Below are positions 45,101-56,776 of a stretch of DNA of 64,000 nt, in pieces. Each line of letters starts with the position of its first letter. Position 1 is the first letter of the stretch. Under the pieces are notes generated by a model that saw nothing but the letters and a program-made list of their open reading frames with translations, was not told where the DNA came from and made no database searches. The stretch is from Adineta ricciae (taxonomy: Eukaryota; Rotifera; Eurotatoria; Adinetida; Adinetidae). The stretch lies in assembly GCA_905250025.1 (NCBI GenBank), contig CAJNOJ010000094.1, forward strand, positions 130,193 to 194,192. Direction: 5' to 3'. Both the position numbers and the translations under genes were made by a program.

Positions 45101-48100
45101 ATGTGGTGTCCATGGACAGGGTGTCGGGAAAGGATGTTGCCAATCAACCATATGCAATTTATCGTGAAAATAGAAACAACTCCGGCCGTATGGACAAGAT
45201 GGTCTACAATGACGATAAGCGTTGCAGTGTTCTCGAACTTTCTGAAAGTATTCTTTACATTTGTGTGCGTTTTTGCATGATGGTAAATGGCGAAATTCTT
45301 TTTCATGTTTGTCGCTTGTATCTTGACAATCGCTGCCAGTGGAGCAATAAGGAGGATGCTCAAATTCTCGTGAATGGATTTTATCATCTACAGCTTTACA
45401 TAAACCACCTTGTGGACATCGCGGTCGATGAATAAACGATGCCATATGAACTAAATCATCCTTCATCGTACATTTGTCTGTGAGAGACATCTCTGTACAA
45501 AGCGGTGGATGAGAATATTGACATGTATGAGCTGGTTCAAACAGTTCTCGACATTTCGCTCCGTATTTACACGGTGTTAGATCGAAAATGGCGACATTTT
45601 CCACACTTGAACCATCAGACGAAAACCGATACGGGCCAAACATTGTGTTCGACTTGTTGATTGGTCGAATCGCTTCGAAAGTCGATTGTTGGAATTCGCT
45701 TTCAAATGGAAGAAAGTTACCATTGACGTTCAACTTTTGTCCCGTGTTATGATCATCGATGACGGCGAACACAATTAACCGAAAAAAGCCAGCATATTGT
45801 TCGATAACTGAACGGAAGATTTTGGCGACGTGGCTCGGCGGATTTTGAAATGCTCCACAGCCGAGAGCTGATAGAATGAGAGTATCATGTTCATGATGAT
45901 GAGCGATAGCGAAAATATTTTCAATCTTTTTTCTTGTTCCTACAGCAAATTTTTCCGAGAGCATATTTCCTTCCAACAGCGGCTTCCGATACGCCGCCAT
46001 GGCCAATGAACAAACATTCGTAAGTGGTTGACGCATAAATTCGTAGCCTTCCGTTTCTGGTTGACGAAATGCAGTTATTCCTGATGTATAAATAGCACCA
46101 TATTCGTCCATTCGATACATAGTAGATGGATCTGCTAGGAGTTCACAACGACCTGTTGATGAACAATAAAATCGTGCTGATGGTTGAATGAATTGGTCAA
46201 GATCTGCATCCAAACTGCGAAAATAATCTGATCGTCGAAAGAGGTTTTCTTCTTGTGCTCCATCGCCTTTTCGATAGCCACCACCAGGACTGAATGCGTT
46301 GGCCATATTCAGAAGTAGAGCTTTTCTTCCTTGTGCAGCGTAACTCTCATAAACTATTAAACAGTCTTCGTTTATCACTTTAACTTCGGTTTTCTCGTAG
46401 GGCGCTCTGTTGTTAGGTAAAAGTCCACTAAGTGTCAAGATTGATTTATGATTATAGACAATGGTCTTTTGTCGATCATTCAAATTCAATGGAAATTCCT
46501 TGCCATCAATGGTATAACTGCGATTTCGTATCACAGCGAGAGTATTGAGCATGACAGTTATGCGAAGTCGATGGCGTATTTCATTAGCCAAAGTATGATC
46601 CGGTTTGTCATCGTCAACATTATCATCATCATAAATTTGCAAATCTTGTCTTTGTGAAGTCTTAAGACGATTAAATTGGTCAAGCCAAACTTGTGCATTC
46701 CATGTCAAACGGAAAATCTTGTGATCAGGCTGTGTAAGAAACGGCATAATGTTTGGTTCACATTCAAGCATTTTTTTGTCATACCACGTGTAACTGTCGA
46801 TCTCAGTTGCATTTGGATGAGGTCTACCAGGATAATTCTTTATAGTGACATTAATATCTTTGCCAATCTTGAGCGTAGCACGATTTAAACAATCATCATA
46901 CAGATTTTTGTCATGTATTTTAAGTATCAAATCTCGTCCAAGATGATAAAGTATTTTTGCTTTTCCGGCAAAGATCTTGTCGCGAACAATGATATCAGCA
47001 TCCTCTTTGTCACAAATTGGACTCAGAAGAAGTCGATGGCTAAGGGATTTTCTTTTCCGTACATATTGATAATCTATGTAGATGGAGTTATATTTCGCCC
47101 ATTTGCGCGCCTCGTTTGTCGTAATAATACATACATTGCTCATCTTTTTGTTGAGTTCAATACACAGAGCTGAAGGTGAAACAATGGTTAACTGAATTAC
47201 GTTACATATCAAGTCTCGCAGTTGATTTTCAGTTGTCATTGCTGGTAGATCTTCCAAGAAGTCACAAAACGCACATGGATAAATTTGAGCTGACTGATCT
47301 CTTACAACCAAATTAGGGCTCAATGTGACGCGTATTAACTCATCGAGTGCTTTAGTCTTGATAAGGTAGATGTTCGGGTATTGACCATCACATTGAGTGC
47401 AATCAATCGGCGCCTCTGCATTGTAGCTATCTATCCATGCACGGACGATTTCATTCACTGTCACAGAGCCAAAACTGTTATTTTCCTCCGTTCTTTTGAA
47501 CACAATATACGATATGAATTCGATTGTTTCTCGAAATGAAATCATAACTGAATCGTCTGCATCCCATGCTATTTTGCCAACTACTCGAGTAAGGTGTTCT
47601 TTCTCTGCGTTGTCTTTAACACGGCAGCAAGCAATGCCAAAGTTGGAATAACACTTGACTTCAAGTGGCTCTATTCGAAGTACGACTGTCAAACGTTGTC
47701 GGAGCTTCTGTTCGAGTTCATGATTATTGTCGATGTCTAAAGGTAGATCAGTTACGTATACTTTACTTATACATTCGTCATTCGATGCAGATTGTGTAGA
47801 CACTGAAATACTTGAGTCTTCTTTTGGTGATGATGGACAATCCGCACTAACTCCATTGTTTGTGTCCATCGGTTCCACTTGTGACTCTTCTGATTGACTT
47901 GGTCTCTTCTTTTCTGCTGTGGCATTATGTTCGAAACCGTTTGTGTCACGTTCAGCCGCTTTCATCGGATCAAGATCTGGATACACTACAAGAATAGAAG
48001 TTATCACATTGAGAAAAGAGTTTTTATTCTCACTGAAAGTTTTACCTCTGGGTGTTTGTGCCGAATGCTCGTAGGGTTCTTCTTCTTGGTCTCTGGTTGA

Positions 48101-48325
48101 TGAAACTACCACTGAATCTTTATCTTCAACAGAAGAAATAATGCTTCTCTTTGACACACCTGCATTTACGGGTAGCGCTTTTAAGGCTGAGCAATGAGCA
48201 CAACGTGTTGCTAATTGTTCATTTTTCATGGAACATTGTTGACATAGCCATTCGTTTTTCACATCTCTAGAGCTGTCAGTATCCGCCGACGCTAAATTCA
48301 TAGTGCTGGAAGCAAAATATTCCAT
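42167..48325 (-). CDS. Giant PARG-domain protein with RanBP2 finger and PBZ-like finger arrays (paralog 1)
   Basis: Exons 48046-48325, 42406-47985 and 42167-42348 join in frame into about 2,013 residues. The 60-nt first intron is open in frame, so it may be missed. Order: a RanBP2-type zinc finger (Cys 28, 31, 42, 45), a disordered linker, an RRM-like segment, a microbial-type PARG catalytic domain with GGGYRKGDGAQEENLF (GGG..QEE) near residue 659, and about ten CxxxxxC..HxxxxxH fingers like the PAR-binding PBZ type. An uncharacterised region of about 600 residues follows, then five more such fingers at the C-terminus. It should hydrolyse poly(ADP-ribose) while binding it. There is no RING part. 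A TATA-like element lies about 60 bp upstream. It is tandem with and closely related to the next gene. Confidence 0.88.
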
Positions 48326-48715
48326 CCTCACGATATGAGACACTTTAAATATTTCAAATCTGGAAGAAAAAGAGAAGATTATACATATATACAATATGTT
48401 TAGTCAAATCCTGCTCAACAGAAAGAAGAATGGTATCCCCAAGTAATAATTCCGGAGCGAAATATTCATCGTGCAGCGGAAGATCTCAATAAAATTAATA
48501 TAGAGGCGGACTATGAATTCACAGTTGTTGCATTTTATTTAGATTTTGTGTTGTTTCATTAAGAATAAAAGAGCAGAATCTGCAGTTCACGATGAACTAG
48601 TCTTAGTAAAAGAGATTCTAAGGAGCAAACGTATATTCTCATTCGAAACATTCAAATATATTTGCTTCTTGTTTACTAGGGTTCTCATCGCGTCTGATCG
48701 CTTGTTTTTCGATTA
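48326..48715. other. Spacer between the two giant PARG genes
   Basis: Holds the promoter of paralog 1 (TATATGTATAA-like on the minus strand near 48383) and the 3' UTR of paralog 2. No remnant of RING-coding sequence was seen here. Confidence 0.5.
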
Positions 48716-51700
48716 TTAAGTTGAAGGATGGGAGTATTTTCTTCGATGATTATCTGTAATGTCATGACATTTAGCACCATATTTGCAAATAATACGATTA
48801 TCTTTTTTCTCTGTGCCAGGAGGATGGGAGTATTTGTCGCAGTGTTGCGGATCTGTTACATCACGACATTTTGCGCCATATCTACATGGTGTGTGTTGAA
48901 CGGACGTACTTCTTTGATCTGACGGCCGTGGACTGCCCTTTGTTAGTTGTTCAGGTAAAACTGTATGTAAAAATTTTTTAAATAATTACAATTAATGAAG
49001 ATCGATATGTTTTACCTTTGAGAAGCTGTTCGTTAATTTCTTTCAGTTCTTCTTCGTCATGTGAATATTTCTTTCGATGATCATCGGACTCATCCTTGCA
49101 GTTCTTCTTTTTTCGACATGGAATCAGGTAGAACGGCAAACCTGTGTGAACATAACGAGATCGATGCACCGGTTCACAAATTTGTTTGCAATGTGCATCG
49201 GAGGTACAATGAGGAAGTCCACGTAGTATTCGAGGATGACTTAGATTAGGCTCGGGATTTCGACAAAGGTCAGCGAAGCGACAGGGATGAAGCCACTGTG
49301 AGTTGTGTGTGTTTGCATTGTCTGAGAATTGAATGGAGCAGTTAATGCCCTCAGGACACAGTTTCAATGATGAACTGTCACCAGTGCCAAAGAAAATACC
49401 CTTTAAGTGACTCAGAGCAGATGACGCAAAACCATATGAAGTCGTGTTTTTATCATCTGGTCGAGGAGGAGGCGTTTGTGGTTTATTGATTGTCTCTTTC
49501 GTTGATTCTTTCTGAGTCATGAGCGAATTATCTTTAACAAAATCTTCATCGAATGTTGGATGTAGATCTTCTTGCTTTTTGAATGTTACAATCAAATTTC
49601 GAATCGGCACAGTTCCATTTCCGGCGCTTACGTGTATGAATTCTAATTTTTTTGTATTAAGTTCATTTGTGAGAAATTTACAGAAGATCTTTTGATGATT
49701 ATAGATAGCGTTTGGTCCAGCATGATAAAGACTGACTGTTCCAGTTGCACGTTGGATTTCTAGGCAGAGTGTCATAATATCATCAGTGTTGCATCCCGTA
49801 TAGAAATCCGTAGATTTTCCTGCAAATCTCTTCTCTTTGAGAAACACTAAATGTTCAAACGGTTGGCCACTGTTCAAGTATGATATTTGTTCATGATATT
49901 CGAGATCATCGGATGGATAAAACACTGGCTTTGGAGCAACATAACAAACTAAACAAGAGTGTTTTGTCGCGCTGTCACGTGTATCAATATTTGTAGCAGA
50001 TAATGTCAACATCATATCTCCATTCATAAGTTGCCAATAGATGTAAACTGTGCTGTCTTCGGTTATACTTGGATCACTATGACGGTATTGTTCTTCTGCT
50101 TGTGAAATGGTCAATGGTACAACATAATGATCATTTAACTTCGTTGCCGGTATTGTCAAACAAGCACCACGAATAGGACGAGATACTGTTCGACGGTCAT
50201 CTGGACGAAATCGTTGGGTGAGTTCAGTTAATATAAACTTTTTATACTCGTCAGGGCTCTTGTCTGAAACAGTGAGACAATCTTTGAAAAGATCGTCCAC
50301 TATTTTACGTGTATCTTCTGCCAGAGCTTGATGTACAGTTTTTGGCATATAAATATGTTCAATATAATCTAATGGGATCAGCTGAGGTAGATGAGCTTCG
50401 ATAACTTTGTGCGAATCTACCGTGTTCCATCGTTCAAGAACCTTATCAAGATTAACTTCTGATGGTTTTAGCTTTGTCTTATTGCTTGTTACGGCGATAA
50501 GCTCGAGAGCGGTGGCATATTCATAACCAGGTACGGAAGCATGCATTTTCGTTTTATGAAATAGATCGATCTGTGTCGCATCCACTTTTGGATTTGGAGC
50601 AGTGCCAAACCATGGACGCCAGCTGTAACATTTTTCACTGTAATACGAGGTCCCTGCTTGAATAGAAAAATTTGCGTCAGGATGATGAAGGATTTCACGT
50701 TTGAGAACAAGAACTACATCTCCATAGTAGTGACCAGTATGCGGACCTAAGATGCTAAAAATCGTTTTGTTGGTTCCCAGCTTTTTATCGACTTCATAGC
50801 CGATACCACTCTTATTCAAACTCAGTTTGATCGAAGCCTCAGCTATTTGTTTAGTTTTTGCATGAATAATGTTCATATCTTGCGGATTGTTGAGTTGAAC
50901 TGAGAGCATATATTCTATGCGTTTGATCTGTTCCGCACGGTCTTCTAAAGAGGCAGCATTGCCGGTATGCGTTGTAAGCGTACCAGTTAAATCACCTGCG
51001 TAAACTTTTAAAAAGCCAGCTTTTGCATAAATATCAGTAACCAAGGCCGTTATGTATCCTCTGGCATTATTTGCATATTCAGGTATTTTCAAACGTTCTA
51101 TTTGTCGAATTTGACTATGCTGAAGAATTAAATTTGCAACAAATGCTGGTTTGCTTAGCTTATCCATATACTCGAGACTCATAAGATGACCATGGAGAAT
51201 GATGGACTCGAATATTTCTCCTTTACAACGATGAACAGGTTGAATCGTCCGTATCCAATCTATGATTTCCGCAGCAATAGACTTCATCGAAAAGAGTTTC
51301 CAGTTTTGTTTCTCAGCATAAGCTAAAACACGTTTAATATTATCGCTTTGGTTTTGTACGAAGTTAATATCTTTGTTCAAATTGAAGTACTTGACTACAC
51401 CACTGTCCGTAAAGGTCATTGCATGACGATATCTTGCTAAATGGTTTATGTCTCTTCGTTCGACACATTTGTCACCATTTTTACATGCGATACGTATATC
51501 GCGAATATTTGGATGTGTAAAGGAATTCAAATGATCTTCTTGGTTGGCCTTATGGCATTTATCGGCATATTTACATAGTTTACGAGCAACGTGAATGACT
51601 TTTTCCCAGTGCCACGCATTTGGATCATGACAATTTCTACCAAACACACAAACATGCCCATAATCAGCACAGTGTTGATGAGCGGCATGAGAAGCTTTTC

Positions 51701-54700
51701 CGCCATTCGAGTTCTGTGTTAATTCGCCATGAAACTGACAGTTGTATGGCGTCCAAGGACATGGGGTTGGAAACGTATGTTTGTAGTTGTTCATATGATC
51801 TTTATTGTGAAAATCGGTGCAGTGCTGTGCATGTTTACAAACAGGCATGTAATGACGATATGTACTACAGTGATCTGAATTTCCTTTTTTAAACTCCAAA
51901 CATTTGTGACTGTTTTCGCACAGTGGTAAATGACGATATTGCTTCTCATGCGTTTCAGTTGTATTTTGACACACGCCACCAGCTGGACAAAACGAAGGAT
52001 GTTCAAATCTTCGTCTGTGCTCTTCGTCGTCAATATCTCGACATTGTGCACCATGTTTACACGGTTCGGAATGAATAAATGACGCTGTGTGAACTGCATC
52101 AGTTTTTTGCGAGCATGAACCCTGTGTCAACTGTTGAATGCATAATGGTGGATGAGAAAATTCATTCTCATGTTGAGGATCATACATTTGACTACATTTA
52201 GCGCCAAAGTTGCAGGGAACCTGGTCAGATATTGAGACATCGCATACATTCACACCATCAGATGCAAAACGATAAGGACCAAATATTATATTAGCTTGAG
52301 GGTTTAATGGGTATGGTTCTATTGATTTGTCATTTAATTCGTCGTAAAATGGCTGAAAGTTGTCTTCCTTGTTCAGAGCTTGTCCTGTATTATGATCATC
52401 AATAATCGCAAAGACGATAGACTGGAAAAATCCAGCGTATTGTTCGATGACTGAGCGGAAAATTTGTGCAATGTGTTTGGGTGGATTTCTAAAAGCCCCA
52501 CAGCCGAGGGCTGATAGAACTAAACAATCATGATGATGGTGATAGGCAATCGAGAAAATACTCTCGAGCTTTCGTCGTGTTCTAACAGCAGGCTTTGATG
52601 CTAACATGTCCCCATCTAATTCTGGATCTCGATAGGCAGCCATGGCCAATGCGCACACTCCTGTCAAGGGTACTTCCATGAAAGCATAACCTTCGTCTTC
52701 AGGTCGACGGAAAAATGTTAAACCTGATGTATAAATAGCACCATATGTATCCATGGGATACATGTTGCGTGCATCGTACGACGCATCAACATTGCATGTC
52801 GACGTGCAACTCGATCGTTCAGATGGATTGTCGATAAACTGATCTAGACCAACATCGAGGCTTCGAATATAGTCCGATCGTCGGAAGAGGTTTTCTTCTT
52901 GTGCTCCATCACCTTTTCGATAACCACCACCAGGACTGGTTGCACTGGCCATGTTCAAGAGAAGCGGCTTTTTCCCTTGCTTTGTCAACTCCTCATAAAC
53001 AACAACACAATCCTTCTTGACTACTGAAACCTTAGTTCTGCTGAAAGGAAACTTCGTGAAAGGCATCGGCCCTGCCAAGGCTAGCTTCGACTGTTTATTG
53101 TAAATAATCGTTTGCATGTTTGGATTTAAATTTAATTTAATTTCTCGATCATCTATCATGTAACTTTTTTTAAAGATTATTCCAATTGTGTTGAGCATAA
53201 CAGTTACCCGGAGGCGATGTTGCAAGTCATCAAATGTCATATCTCCATTCTGTTCGATATGGGATGCGTTTCTAGTAATCAGACTGCCTTGTTTTACACG
53301 CTGAAATTCGTCTAGCCAATTCGTGGCATTCCATCTAAGACGGAAAATCTTGTGATGTCGATCTGGAACAAATTTCATGATATCTGCCGTGTACCGAAGC
53401 ATGTCTGTTTTGAGCCACGTATCAGCATCAATTTCGCACTCATCTGGATCGCTAGATGAATTGTATGTTTCCAATAGAAATCTATGATCACCAATACGTA
53501 AAAGTCCACGTTTGATACATTCATTGAATACAGTTTTGTCTGTTATTTCTACAATCAGACCATCTGCACGTTGTTTCTTAAATCGTGCTTTGCTCTTGAA
53601 TGCCTCGTTTTGAACAATAGTGTCTTTATCACATGTTTCCTTATCAGCGTGAATAAACAGGCAGAGTGACAGACTTTCCGTTGTCATAATTGGCTGTTGT
53701 CCAAGATAGATGGATTTAGTTGATAATTTGCGAGCCGTATTGGAAGCAATCAAACAAACATTATTCGTTTGTTTATTGATCTGAATGCAAAGATCTGATG
53801 TGGAAATGGGTTCTACTTGTCCTATGGCTTTCTTGATTGCTTCTCGAATATCATCATCAGAGATTGATTTTGGAACATTTTCGAGATAACTACACTCCGA
53901 GCCGAGATGAACGTCAGCGATTAAATTACCATCAATGGTGAAATCCCGGTTGTTAAGGATATCGCCTAATTCGTTAAATGATGAAAGAACAACACGATAT
54001 ATATTAGGAAACTGAATATCAACTTGTTCGCACGATTGTAGCGCCTCGTCTGAGTAGATTTCTCTACATCGACGCATGAGCCTCTCTGGTTTGGGCCAAA
54101 CTATATCATCGTGTTGATGGGTTGCGGTAAGAACAATGTAAGAGACATAAGTGAATGTTTTGGTGAAAAGGATAGTGGCTGATGCATCCTGTGGGTTAAG
54201 TGCTAGTCTTCTAACCTCTTCAGTTAAATGCTGACATGTCTCATTGTCTTGCACACGAATACGCCCAATTCCTAATTTTGAGTAGCATTGAACATCGAGG
54301 AGTGAGATTCGAAATGTTTTAAGGCGTTGATCAATAAGAGTTGCGAGTTGCGAGTCACTCATGTTGAGTAATGGTATATCCATTATGTACAGATAGATCT
54401 TCTCGAGTGATATTGATCGAGCCAAAGTAGATTTGGCAGATGCTAAACACAAAATAGAACGATGGCATTTTCAGTCCTCCGAAACATTTCATTTACTCTG
54501 CAGATTCAAGTTTAGAGCCTATAATAACGATCTGGAAATTCTGACTGTTAGAAAATATCAGATTGAACATCTGAATGTTTTGATGTCCTCACTATTGCCA
54601 ATGATTTTATACTTACATCTGTCAGTTTTCTGTTCATCCGTTTCGTCTACTGTTATGGCGCGCATATATCGCACTTTTCCACATGAACTACAGCGATTAG

Positions 54701-56136
54701 TTGATGGGTCATTAGTGAGTGTGCAATGTTCACATGTCCACTGCTCCTTCGTCTTCACGACTTCACTTTTGTCTTGAACACTCGATTGCTGCTCGGCATA
54801 TTCACTTGCTTCAAGCTAAAACAGAAAAATTATATTTGGAGATTTCATATACGCAGAAGTGTTATGCCTGATGTACAGATTGTTTAGCTGCAAATGAACT
54901 TCGAAAAAGAATATCTCACTGATCAACTTTCTCGTTTACCACTCGATTTCTACCAAAGCTTACGCAATATCAAATTCGAGAATACATCCTATTCCGCAAT
55001 GCTGCACATTTGGGAATCAGTTCCCACGATTCCGGAATTAACCCGAAGCAATTCCGGAATCGATACACACAATTCCGCGGAATTCCTACCAATTCCGGAA
55101 TTACACCCACCCCCTACACCCTCACATATCATCTCCCCTATACACGACCGAATTCCGTGTGCGGAACTGGTTCCCAAATGTTCAACATTGCGGAATAGGA
55201 TGACTGCTCTCAAATTCGAAAGTTGAATTCAAATATTCTACTCCAATAAATCGATGCTTCAATGAATCATGATGTTATGACGCTTTCCCTCACCCTCATC
55301 CCACCCCTACAAAAAACTTCACTTACGTTCTGTTCCGACTGATTTTCTATGGAAGTATTGTGAGCACTACTGGATATTGGAATATCTGGTTTTTTATTCA
55401 GAGCTTCAGCAAGTGCACCAGGTTTATAGCAAACATGGCAGTCAATCTTTTTCTCTTGATTGACTAATTTTCGAACACAGCCGTGATGAAATGAATGGCC
55501 ACAATTTGTGATCAACATGTGATTTAAAGGATCCTCACATATTGAACATTCGCCTTCAATACTAATTGCCGGTGGATGAAGAGCATCGGCAATTGCGTGA
55601 GGTTTTTGGCAAGCACGACAATCAGATTTGTTTTTCTCATTCAGACGATTCTCAGCGCAGACGCGATGGAATGTGTGACGACAGCCGGTTACTATTAACT
55701 CCTCCTCTTCCTCGGTCGGTTTTTCACATATGGAACATTCTTGTCCTGGTTTAGGCTTGCTTTGAGTGAGTGCATCGGCAAGGGCCATCAATTTTTTGCA
55801 AACACGACATTCTGGTCGGTTTCTTTCGTAAACACGCCTTTCTGCACAGATAAGGTGAAATGTATGCTCGCAACTTGTTGTGATGAGATTTGGTTTTTCA
55901 TTCAAGATCATATTACATATGGAACATCTTCCTTGGATGTCAGCCTGACGTTGAAGTGCATCAGTGAGAGCATCAGGTGCTTTACAAATACGACAGTCTG
56001 TCTTATTTGTCTGATTGACACGATTTTCAGCACATTGGCGATGAAACTTATGACGACAACTGGTTATCACCAGATCATCATCTGGATCTATCGGATCCTC
56101 GCATATAACACATTCTTCGCTCTGCAAATTAAACAT
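48716..56136 (-). CDS. Giant RING(x4)-RanBP2-PARG-PBZ fusion protein (paralog 2)
   Basis: Exons 55327-56136, 54617-54815, 49016-54442 and 48716-48960 join with matching phases (0, 1, 1) into about 2,226 residues. Exon 1 encodes four RING-H2 fingers (Cys/His sets at residues 9-51, 71-113, 134-176, 197-236, each C-x2-C..C-x-H-x2-H-x2-C..C-x2-C). Exon 2 encodes a RanBP2 finger (Cys 298, 301, 312, 315). Exon 3 carries an RRM-like segment, the PARG domain (GGG..QEE near residue 840), about ten PBZ-like fingers, the same uncharacterised region, and four more fingers. Exon 4 adds two canonical ones (CRYGAKCRDVTDPQH, CKYGAKCHDITDNH). Likely nuclear. Predicted to bind and hydrolyse PAR and ligate ubiquitin. 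The exon 1-2 join rests on splice sites and phase alone. Confidence 0.8.
54980..55209. mobile_element. MITE-like element in the first intron of the RING-PARG gene
   Basis: 230 bp with imperfect terminal inverted repeats of about 45 bp: CATCCTATTCCGCAATG on the left matches CATTGCGGAATAGGATG on the right. A 10-bp target-site duplication, TCAAATTCGA, lies at 54970-54979 and 55210-55219. The interior is rich in AATTCCGGAATT-type palindromes. There is no coding capacity. A 10-bp duplication recalls Mutator-like (MULE) elements, but this is only a suggestion. Confidence 0.8.
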
Positions 56137-56776
56137 TCGAATCTAAAAATGAAAGAAACTGAGTTTTAGATACAGAGATTGCAGGTCGAAGACTCGTGGA
56201 TTTCTACCTGCGATATGAGAGAGTGGTAAATATGACGAGTCGAGAACGAAGTAAAAGAAAAGTGAGTGTTGACGCAAAAAAAGTATTCGAAGAATCTACT
56301 ATGATATTCAAAGGGTTGTTTTTGTCGCGACGTTGTGAAAGTAATGTAATCTTCTTCAGGTAGCATGTATTTATATGCGAGCGGAGTTAACTAAAATAAA
56401 AAGTGTGAAAGTAAAAGACAACACAGAAAGTCAACCCTTGTCAAGCAAAACAAACATTTTACATGAAAATTACCAACATACGACTGAAACTGCAATGCCA
56501 TAGTTTTGAAGGTAAAAGCAAAATATTTCATCAGATTTTTTGCAAGGAAGAAAAGAAACCAATCAACACTAAATATTTGAAAAACAAAAATAATGGACAA
56601 AAACACTGAGTTTTCGTTCTCTTGCTTATTTTCACCGTTAAAACATTTGCGAGAAAAGTACAAAGTCAACGATATTTCTTAAAACAGAATTCATCTAAGT
56701 AATCATTGCAAGTATAGAATTCCACGACCTCTGTAGACTCCAGTTATAATATTCTCACACACACAACGAGAAACTT
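56137..56776. other. Upstream region of the RING-PARG gene and 3' region of the F-box gene
   Basis: No gene is supported. A minus-strand frame at 56391-56669 has no recognisable features. The RING-PARG promoter should be in the left part. Confidence 0.5.

Noticed and set aside
44953..45435. Plus-strand frame of 160 codons
   Set aside because: Antisense to the PBZ-like array of the giant PARG gene; the regular Cys/His codons keep the other strand open.
54894..55226. Plus-strand frame of 110 codons
   Set aside because: It runs through the MITE-like element inside an intron of the minus-strand gene.
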